Shown piece after piece: positions 1-4,593 of a DNA stretch of 10,290 nt. The position numbers were made by a program, and so were the translations under genes. The stretch comes from Erysipelotrichaceae bacterium. Its GTDB lineage: Bacteria; Bacillota_I; Bacilli_A; Erysipelotrichales; Erysipelotrichaceae. How positions within the stretch are numbered: position 1 is the first letter of the stretch; each line of letters starts with the position of its first letter. The DNA lies in assembly GCA_900759455.1 (NCBI GenBank), contig CAAEVI010000054.1, positions 1-10,290 on the forward strand. Direction: 5' to 3'. The notes beneath the pieces were generated by a model. The model was given only the letters and a program-made list of their open reading frames with translations, was not told where the DNA came from and made no database searches.

Positions 1-5
1 TAAAA

Positions 6-27
6 TGGACCCTGTAAAACGGACACC
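6..27 (+). repeat. Left terminal inverted repeat of the IS (proposed)
   Basis: Begins TGGACCC and contains two GGAC blocks, 14 bases apart. It pairs at 13 of 22 positions with the reverse complement of 1879-1900. It also holds TGTAAA at 13-18, a possible -10 for a junction promoter when the two ends meet in a circle. Confidence 0.55.
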
Positions 28-57
28 AGAAAAAAACCACCCAAGAGGATGAAAGCT

Positions 58-83
58 GGATTCTGTATTACAGGATCCTTTTT
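58..83 (+). terminator. Terminator-like hairpin ahead of the transposase
   Basis: Bases 58-66 (GGATTCTGT) pair with 70-78 (ACAGGATCC) around a three-base loop, with one G-T wobble, and five T residues follow at 79-83. This is the shape of a short Rho-independent terminator for plus-strand transcription. It lies inside the IS between the left end and orfA, so it would reduce transposase expression from flanking promoters. Its effect on the element's own transcript depends on where that starts, which I could not settle. Confidence 0.5.
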
Positions 84-120
84 CTTTATGGTACACTTTT
101 CCTAGAAAGATGGTATACGA

Positions 121-549
121 ATGAGCAAACATGTATTTACAGATGAACAGATCAAAGAATTAAATAACAATCCCTATGTAATCAGCGTTACTTCCAAATA
201 TGTTAACTATTCCGAAGAATTCAAGAAACTGTTTCTAAAGGATTACAATGACGGAATGTCCCCTATTGATATCTTTAAAAAATATGGATTTGATCCAGAT
301 ACGCTGGGAGAGCAGCGAAGACATAATTTTGTCAAGCGCATCAAAAGACAATCCCAGCGTTTAGACGGTTTCAAGGATATGCGTAAAGTAAACAGCGGTC
401 GTCCGCGAACAAAAGATGTAACACCTGAGGAAAGGATCCAACAGCTGAATCATAAGATCGACATTCTCGAACAGGAGAATGATTTTTTAAAAAGAGTCAG
501 ATCTATCAACAGAAGGCAACTCTCAAAGATGCACAGGGACAAACGATAA
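121..549 (+). CDS. IS3-family transposase OrfA (HTH protein)
   Basis: A 142-residue DNA-binding subunit of the transposase, which recognises the element's ends. Residues about 30-65 look like a helix-turn-helix region (KKLFLKDYNDGMSPIDIFKK), followed by a basic stretch with RRHNFVKRIKRQ. An SGRPR segment leads into a predicted leucine zipper with hydrophobic residues at I106, L109, I113, L116 and L123. This zipper normally drives OrfA-OrfAB association. The ribosome binding site is weak (AGAAAG), in keeping with low expression. The frame is closed just before orfB, and the slippery site falls at codons 123-124, directly after the zipper, so OrfAB would keep both the HTH and the zipper. On its own, OrfA acts as a regulator in known IS3 elements; that role is taken from the family, not shown here. 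Confidence 0.85.
   Translation: MSKHVFTDEQIKELNNNPYVISVTSKYVNYSEEFKKLFLKDYNDGMSPIDIFKKYGFDPDTLGEQRRHNFVKRIKRQSQRLDGFKDMRKVNSGRPRTKDVTPEERIQQLNHKIDILEQENDFLKRVRSINRRQLSKMHRDKR
486..492 (+). promoter_or_regulatory. Programmed -1 frameshift slippery heptamer T TTA AAA
   Basis: In the orfA frame the codons here are TTT TTA AAA AGA. The heptamer T TTA AAA fits the X XXY YYZ rule, so both tRNAs can re-pair one base back as TTT AAA. The -1 frame is open from 483 to the end of orfB at 1586. Slippage would yield an OrfAB fusion of about 488 residues: 124 from OrfA, then KSQIYQQKATLKD and onward into OrfB. The position straight after the leucine zipper is typical for IS3 elements. I did not identify a downstream stimulatory pseudoknot. 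Confidence 0.75.
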
Positions 550-563
550 GAGACAAATATATT

Positions 564-1586
564 TTGATCGCGAATACGGTTGCCTCAGGCAAGAATACAT
601 TGTCCATCACATATCTGTGCGAAAGTGCTGGTGTTTCCAGAAGCGGTTTTTATGCACATATGCAAAATAAAAAGGATCCTGATTCCTATCTGAATAAAAA
701 GGAAATACAGGATCAGAAAGATCTTGATTTGATATTGAAGGCATATAAACATCGCGGATATGCCAAAGGCCGAAGAGGGATCCGTATGCAGCTGCTTCAT
801 AAGGGGATCGTCATGAATGAAAAGAAGATCTCAAGGCTGATGAAAAAGTTCAATCTAGTATGTTCCATACGAAAAGCCAATCCATACCGAAGAATGATGA
901 AGGCTCTCCAAACGAGCAATGTTGCCCAGAACCTACTGGAAAGAAATTTTGAATCCTATGGGCCGGGATATGTACTTTTGACCGATATAACCTATCTGTT
1001 CTTTTCAAGAGCACGAATCAAAGCCTACCTGTCGGTGATCAAGGATGCCTTTACAAAGCAGGTCAAAGCCTATGTGGTTTCCTTGTCGCTGGAAGAAGAT
1101 TTTGTGTTGGAGACAATTGAAATATTATTTATCAATCATAAGGACGACATCCATACAGATGCACTGTTGCATTCGGATCAGGGAGCTCATTATACATCGT
1201 ATAAATTTATCGAATTATTGAAATCAAAAGAAATACGGCAATCCATGTCCAGGAAAGGAAACTGCTGGGACAATGCACCACAGGAATCGTTTTTCGGGCA
1301 TATGAAAGATGAGATAGGAGATCTCAAAAATGTGGAGACCTTTGAGGAATTGAAAGCGGTCATCGATGATTATATGGATTACTACAATACGGAACGTTAT
1401 CAGTATGAGCTGGCAAAACTGTCTCCAAACGAATATGCCGAATACTATAAAACGGGTATATATCCATTAAAGGAGGTCATAGAAGAACCGGCTGAATGTA
1501 TTGAGAAGTTTAAAAAGGTGAAAGAAAATCTTGATCAATTGTCTTCTAATGTCAATGAGATTTCTTCCAGCAAGAGTTCCAGCTGA
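564..1586 (+). CDS. IS3-family transposase OrfB (DDE integrase)
   Basis: The catalytic half of the transposase, which cuts and joins DNA at the element's ends. The N-terminal part has the HTH_21-like region (SVSRSGFYAHM-type, then RGYAKGRRGIRMQL). The RNase H-fold integrase domain follows, with the DDE triad visible as D141 (TDITYL), D205 (HSDQGAHY) and E241 (DNAPQESFF). The usual family ending is present (YYNTERYQYELAKLSPNEYAEYY). The first possible start in this frame is a TTG at 564, with no convincing ribosome binding site. The frame is open back to 483, so the functional product is probably the frameshifted OrfAB. The last 40 or so residues (after YPL at 300-302) are a charged and then serine-rich tail unlike the family core. 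The final 52 bases overlap an antisense gene. No internal stop or frame break is seen, so the enzyme appears intact. Confidence 0.92.
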   Translation: MIANTVASGKNTLSITYLCESAGVSRSGFYAHMQNKKDPDSYLNKKEIQDQKDLDLILKAYKHRGYAKGRRGIRMQLLHKGIVMNEKKISRLMKKFNLVCSIRKANPYRRMMKALQTSNVAQNLLERNFESYGPGYVLLTDITYLFFSRARIKAYLSVIKDAFTKQVKAYVVSLSLEEDFVLETIEILFINHKDDIHTDALLHSDQGAHYTSYKFIELLKSKEIRQSMSRKGNCWDNAPQESFFGHMKDEIGDLKNVETFEELKAVIDDYMDYYNTERYQYELAKLSPNEYAEYYKTGIYPLKEVIEEPAECIEKFKKVKENLDQLSSNVNEISSSKSSS

Positions 1587-1804
1587 ATCTGAATAAGACT
1601 GAGCCTTTCGTTTGAAAACATAACGGTATTTGGCAGGGTTGATTCCTGCGACAGAGCACAATGATCCAGGCAATCATTTAAGACAAAACTTATGCGATCG
1701 AATAGATCTGCATATTCGTAAAGTTTGGATGACAGATATGTTTCGGCCTCTGCTCCTGATAATAAGGTACCATCGGATAAAAACCATTCACAATTTACAC
1801 TCAT
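1535..1804 (-). CDS. Small antisense protein of unknown function, probable IS passenger
   Basis: I do not recognise this 89-residue protein. It is acidic, with four cysteines or nearby polar pairs, a hydrophobic helix-like segment near 36-45 (DRISFVLNDC) and a leucine-rich acidic end (IQIQLELLLEEISLTLEDN). It has no signal peptide or obvious membrane segment. The start is chosen because a perfect AGGAGG (1814-1819) lies nine bases before the ATG at 1804; an upstream ATG at 1825 and a TTG at 1831 have no such site. The gene runs against orfB and overlaps its last 52 bases tail to tail. A strong hairpin covers its ribosome binding site. If the proposed right end of the element is correct, the gene is carried by the IS and could modulate transposition through protein or antisense RNA. 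Otherwise it is a host gene downstream of folC. Confidence 0.55.
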   Translation of the reverse strand: MSVNCEWFLSDGTLLSGAEAETYLSSKLYEYADLFDRISFVLNDCLDHCALSQESTLPNTVMFSNERLSLIQIQLELLLEEISLTLEDN

Positions 1805-1806
1805 AA

Positions 1807-1845
1807 AAAATATCCTCCTGTTCATATTCAACAGAAGGATATTTT
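1807..1845 (-). promoter_or_regulatory. Hairpin that buries the AGGAGG of the antisense gene
   Basis: Bases 1807-1816 pair perfectly with 1836-1845 (10 bp, AAAATATCCT against AGGATATTTT). After one mismatch, 1818-1822 pair with 1830-1834 around a seven-base loop. On the minus strand the AGGAGG at 1814-1819 lies wholly inside this stem, so a transcript entering from the folC side would fold and hide the site. A TAAAAT at 1841-1846 on the minus strand could be a -10. Transcription from it would start near 1834 and lack the far arm of the stem, leaving the site free. The -35 for that promoter is poor. On the plus strand the same hairpin followed by a T-rich run could act as a weak terminator for orfB. 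Confidence 0.6.
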
Positions 1846-1878
1846 ATCTTTTACTTTTTTAGAAGTGTTTTTTTTATC

Positions 1879-1900
1879 TTTGTCCTTGACATGGGGACCA
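1879..1900 (-). repeat. Right terminal inverted repeat of the IS (proposed)
   Basis: Ends with GGGGACCA and pairs with the left repeat at 13 of 22 positions. The match includes the outer TGG/CCA, a CCC block and the inner GGACA/TGTCC. The bases TTGACA at 1886-1891 point outward. The two ends differ more than in many IS3 elements, so this boundary is moderately supported. Confidence 0.5.
1886..1891 (+). promoter_or_regulatory. Outward-facing consensus -35 in the right IS end
   Basis: TTGACA is a perfect -35 hexamer pointing out of the element towards folC, antisense to it. In the chromosome the matching -10 position holds CATGAC (17-base spacing), only three of six matches, so it is probably a poor promoter here. 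When left and right ends join in a circle, TGTAAA from the left end would follow at 16 bases plus the linker length. This resembles the junction promoters known from IS3 relatives such as IS911. Confidence 0.45.
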
Positions 1901-1930
1901 CTTCATCACATGACAGGGAGACTGTTTTTT

Positions 1931-3142
1931 TTATTTGTGGTCGAAGAGACGAACAGCTTCGGAAACAAAATACAATGAGCCGCAAATGACGATACACTCA
2001 TCCTGCGCCATCCGCTCATCGACAAGTGTCTTCAGATCATGTGCCAGCGGCAGCTGATGTTGTTCCGCCAGCTGTTTCAGATCCGCAAGTCGCTCCTGTG
2101 CAAATGAACAAAGGATCACCCGACGGCACACCTGCTGCAGTTCGCTCAGCATTTCCTCTCCTTCTTTATCTTCCAGTACAGAGAAAATAACAGTATCGAC
2201 TGTCATTTCTTTCAGCGACTGACAAAGCGCATGCACACCTTCACGGTTATGTGCACCGTCCACAATGACCGTCGGTTCCTCATGAAGGATTTGGAAGCGG
2301 CCCGCCCACTGTGCACGGGGCAGCGCCTCTTTTATCTTTTCCCGCTCAGCATTCGGACAGATCTTTATGACACACTGCTCGGCCAGTGCCGCATTGACTG
2401 CCTGATAGGCGGCAAATGTATTGAGATGGATCCACTCACCGGATTCATCCAGATATTCGACAAAGCCTTTCGCATCCCGGCGTACCGAAGGCCTTGGCAC
2501 AACGCTCATCAAAGCTTCCTTCTGTTCACAGGTCTGACGGAATACCCGCAGACAGTCCGGATTTTGTTCCGTTGTTATCAGCGGAACATTTTTCTTAATG
2601 ATGCCGGCTTTTTCTGCCGCAATCTCCGTCAGCGTGTTTCCCAAAAGTTTCATGTGATCATGCCCGATATTCGTAATCACGCTTACGATCGGTTCAAAGA
2701 TATTTGTGGCATCCAGACGGCCGCCGAGTCCTGTTTCCAGGATGACCATATCCACCTGCTCTCGAACGAACCATTCCATTGCCAGATGCACATCGATATC
2801 AAACATTGCAAGGCCCATTTTTTGCCATAGATCATCGTATCGATTGACCAGGGACAGAAACGTATCACTGTCCATCCATTCATCATCGATCCGGATACGG
2901 TCAAAATGGATCCGCAGTGCCGGCGATGTCAGTGTCCCCACTCGATACCCCAGCGCATTCAGCATGCTGCGGATATAGTTGACTGTCGAGCCTTTTCCAT
3001 TCGTTCCCGCTACATGGATGATCGGAAGTTCAAACGCTTTCGGACAAACCTGTTTGACAAAAGCCTGAAATGCCTGAAGATCTTTTTTCTGCCGCCGGCG
3101 TGCCTCGACAGCCTGCAGTGCCTGTTCTACATTGTCATACAT
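1931..3142 (-). CDS. folC: Bifunctional folylpolyglutamate synthase / dihydrofolate synthase
   Basis: A Mur-ligase-family cytoplasmic enzyme that adds glutamate to dihydropteroate and to reduced folates, using ATP. The 403 residues fit the family length. Visible motifs are the P-loop GTNGKGS (46-52), the TSP...R.R loop after it (72-85), ETGLGGRLDATN (136-147), ITNIGHDH (156-163), EKAG (177-180) with the usual lysine, DGAHN (295-299) in the glutamate-binding C-terminal domain, and a final CGSLYF (388-393). The same frame is open for 62 more codons upstream, but that part overlaps the conserved end of ung. I chose the ATG at 3142, which shares a base with the ung stop (TAATG) and has GGAGG 11 bases upstream, suggesting coupled translation. 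The stop lies about 30 bases from the proposed IS end, and I see no convincing minus-strand terminator between them. Confidence 0.95.
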   Translation of the reverse strand: MYDNVEQALQAVEARRRQKKDLQAFQAFVKQVCPKAFELPIIHVAGTNGKGSTVNYIRSMLNALGYRVGTLTSPALRIHFDRIRIDDEWMDSDTFLSLVNRYDDLWQKMGLAMFDIDVHLAMEWFVREQVDMVILETGLGGRLDATNIFEPIVSVITNIGHDHMKLLGNTLTEIAAEKAGIIKKNVPLITTEQNPDCLRVFRQTCEQKEALMSVVPRPSVRRDAKGFVEYLDESGEWIHLNTFAAYQAVNAALAEQCVIKICPNAEREKIKEALPRAQWAGRFQILHEEPTVIVDGAHNREGVHALCQSLKEMTVDTVIFSVLEDKEGEEMLSELQQVCRRVILCSFAQERLADLKQLAEQHQLPLAHDLKTLVDERMAQDECIVICGSLYFVSEAVRLFDHK

Positions 3143-3801
3143 TATCTGCTCAGCCTCCAATCCACAGGTTCTCTTCCGAGTTCTTCCAGATCTTCGTTGA
3201 TCCTGGAAAAAGGATGCGTATGAAAGAAGCCGTGATGGGCCGACAGCGGAGAGGGGTGTGCACCCTGAATCACTCTGTGACGCTGCTGATCGATCAGCGG
3301 CAGTTTCTTCTGTGCCCATTTCCCCCACAAAACAAAAACTGACGGAGAAGCATGATCACTGACAAAACGAATGGCATCATCTGTAAATGTTTCCCAGCCT
3401 TTTCCGCGGTGACTTGCACTTTTTCCCGCCTCAACAGTCAGCACCGCATTCATCATCAGAATGCCCTGTTTCGCCCATTGCGTAAGACAGCCGTGATCCG
3501 GCGGCTGAATTCCGAGATCTTCTTCTAACTCCTTATATATATTGCGAAGACTCGGCGGAATTTTCTCCCCGCGTCCGACGGAAAAGCAAAGGCCGTGTGC
3601 CTGATTTTCGTGAATATAAGGATCTTGACCAAGAATGACTACTTTCAGTTTCTCCAGCGGGCACAGTTCAAAGCAGGAAAACAAATCTTTTCGCAGCGGA
3701 TAAACGACGGTTTTCTCATATGCCTGTTCAACAAAACGCATCAGTTCCTGATAATATGCTTTCTTCTTTTCTTCAAGAAAAAAATCATCCCATGTTTTCA
3801 T
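3142..3801 (-). CDS. ung: Uracil-DNA glycosylase (family 1)
   Basis: Removes uracil from DNA to start base excision repair; cytoplasmic and monomeric in known relatives. The 219 residues match the family. The catalytic motif is present (VVILGQDPY, with D60 as general base and Y62 shielding against thymine), followed by NQAHGLCFSV. NAVLTVEAGKSASHRGKGWE (118-137) supplies the uracil-reading Asn. AHPSPLSAHHGFF (181-193) is the minor-groove loop with the conserved His182. The family usually reads DPYHG after the Asp; here it is DPYIHEN, so the usual His is displaced by one. The ATG at 3801 is chosen because AGGAGG lies nine bases before it; the ATG at 3810 touches that site directly and is unlikely. 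It is the first gene of a unit with folC, with its own promoter at 3860-3888. Confidence 0.96.
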   Translation of the reverse strand: MKTWDDFFLEEKKKAYYQELMRFVEQAYEKTVVYPLRKDLFSCFELCPLEKLKVVILGQDPYIHENQAHGLCFSVGRGEKIPPSLRNIYKELEEDLGIQPPDHGCLTQWAKQGILMMNAVLTVEAGKSASHRGKGWETFTDDAIRFVSDHASPSVFVLWGKWAQKKLPLIDQQRHRVIQGAHPSPLSAHHGFFHTHPFSRINEDLEELGREPVDWRLSR

Positions 3802-3810
3802 AAGCCGCAT

Positions 3811-3816
3811 CCTCCT
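3811..3816 (-). promoter_or_regulatory. Ribosome binding site that fixes the ung start
   Basis: A perfect AGGAGG on the minus strand, nine bases before the ATG at 3801. It abuts the alternative ATG at 3810, which excludes that codon as the main start. Confidence 0.8.
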
Positions 3817-3821
3817 CTGTA

Positions 3822-3840
3822 ATATTTTCCCGGGAAATAT
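3822..3840 (-). repeat. Palindrome in the ung leader
   Basis: TTTCCCGGGAAA (3826-3837) is a perfect 12-base palindrome. With a single T bulge the arms extend to ATATTT and AAATAT. It lies between the ung promoter and its ribosome binding site. It could be an operator for a dimeric repressor or a small RNA hairpin; nothing in the window tells which. Confidence 0.4.
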
Positions 3841-3859
3841 CATTTCATATGTAATGTTT

Positions 3860-3888
3860 AGTATACCATCATCCCGTTTCCACGACAA
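3860..3888 (-). promoter_or_regulatory. Sigma-A-type promoter of ung-folC
   Basis: On the minus strand, TTGTCG (3883-3888, four of six matches) is separated by exactly 17 bases from TATACT (3860-3865, five of six). It sits just after the terminator of the upstream unit and about 50 bases before the ung ribosome binding site, so ung-folC is probably transcribed on its own. Confidence 0.7.
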
Positions 3889-3894
3889 ACAGGA

Positions 3895-3929
3895 AAAGGA
3901 AAAACAGCCTTTCAATTACTGAAGGCTGT
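3895..3929 (-). terminator. Rho-independent terminator overlapping the end of the EcsC-like gene
   Basis: On the minus strand ACAGCCTT is repeated inverted as AAGGCTGT (3922-3929 with 3904-3911), an eight-base perfect stem with a ten-base loop, followed by TTTTTCCTTTT. The first arm encodes the last residues of the EcsC-like protein (DSLQ) and the stop codon lies in the loop. It closes the ctp-uvrB-EcsC-like unit. Confidence 0.8.
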
Positions 3930-4581
3930 CCTTCTGATCCTCCACTTGGAAGAACGGGGTCTGTATAGATGTGCGTTCGCTGCAGCCAATCGTCAGATAT
4001 TCCTGATGCTGCAGATAGCGCTGATATAAATGCTGAGAAAATTCCTCTGCCAGCTGATACATGGCAGCGGCAGTCAATGCTGTATCAATACTGCCGCCGA
4101 TCAAAGGAACCATCGTATACAGTTTCTGTCGCAGCAGCTTTTTCAATGCAAAAACCGTCGCCCTCTCTGACAAAATACTGCTTGCTTTCACGGCAGTACT
4201 GCCGCCGAAAAAAATATACAGATAACCCTGGAGCTGGTGATGATGCAGAAGCTGCTTTTGTTTCATTCCCGTATACAGATACAACAGTTTCTGTACCAGC
4301 TGCAGCGACTCCCGCAAAAATGCCGCATATTCGATCGGCACGGCGGCAAACCGCAGGACACCCGGTGCCAATGCCGAAGTAAAAGACAATGCAGACGCGG
4401 CAAGCGTATGCTCATAAACAGCCTGTCGGGCCGCCTGATCGACCAGATGCCGTTCCATGCCCGCATCCAGCGGTGAGCTCTTCATCATCCGTTGCAGCTG
4501 CTCACGGTCAGCATAAGACGAAAAGCATTTCATCAAAAACGCTTCACGGTGAACAACTGTTATTTTTCCACAAAAATTCAT
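3916..4581 (-). CDS. EcsC-like protein of unknown role
   Basis: A 221-residue protein that I assign tentatively to the EcsC family (bacterial proteins named after Bacillus EcsC, function poorly defined). Two blocks suggest it: LAPGVLRFAAVPIEYAAFL followed by LQLVQKLLYLYTG (71-105), like the family's PGG..A.P.D....RL.QKLAYLYG region, and YTMVPLIGGSIDTALTAAAM (155-174), like its second IP..GG segment. These two stretches are mildly hydrophobic and may touch the membrane, but neither is a clear transmembrane helix. The start at 4581 is supported by AAGGGAG seven bases upstream; this site overlaps the uvrB stop codon, so translation is probably coupled. The gene contains many Gln and His codons and no frame break. 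The protein is shorter than some EcsC proteins, and the assignment rests on pattern memory only. Confidence 0.6.
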   Translation of the reverse strand: MNFCGKITVVHREAFLMKCFSSYADREQLQRMMKSSPLDAGMERHLVDQAARQAVYEHTLAASALSFTSALAPGVLRFAAVPIEYAAFLRESLQLVQKLLYLYTGMKQKQLLHHHQLQGYLYIFFGGSTAVKASSILSERATVFALKKLLRQKLYTMVPLIGGSIDTALTAAAMYQLAEEFSQHLYQRYLQHQEYLTIGCSERTSIQTPFFQVEDQKDSLQ

Positions 4582-4593
4582 GACCTGTCTCCC

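Larger units (their letters stand above)
6..1900 (+). mobile_element. IS3-family insertion sequence with antisense passenger ORF
   Basis: The element holds the classic IS3 layout: a small HTH/leucine-zipper orfA followed by a DDE orfB in the -1 frame. I place the ends at 6 and 1900 because the outermost 22 bases match in inverted orientation at 13 of 22 positions. They start TGG at the left and end CCA at the right, and share CCC and GGACA blocks. The right end carries an outward TTGACA, as expected of elements that transpose through a circle with a junction promoter. No target duplication is visible: AAAA lies on the left and CTTC on the right, with only five flanking bases available on the left. 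The element looks more AT-rich than the host genes. The transposase is certain; the right boundary is an inference, and the alternative is that the element ends near 1500 and the antisense ORF belongs to the host. Confidence 0.7.

Noticed and set aside
114..119. TGGTATACG as an extended -10 for orfA.
   Set aside because: It touches the ATG at 121, so the transcript would start inside the gene.
1913..1932. Short stem ACAG/CTGT followed by eight T residues as a folC terminator.
   Set aside because: The T run follows the stem on the plus strand, the wrong direction for folC, and the stem is only four base pairs.
2231..2830. Plus-strand open frame of 199 codons.
   Set aside because: It lies antisense inside folC, has no ribosome binding site and its composition is that of a shadow frame; the same applies to the plus-strand frames inside uvrB, ctp and ftsX.
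3143..3328. A 62-codon N-terminal extension of folC (open frame up to 3328).
   Set aside because: It lies entirely within the conserved C-terminal part of ung in another frame and does not resemble FolC; the ATG at 3142 overlaps the ung stop and gives the normal protein length.
3802..3915. A 38-codon N-terminal extension of ung.
   Set aside because: It would cover the ung promoter, the palindrome and the ribosome binding site, and AGGAGG points to the ATG at 3801.
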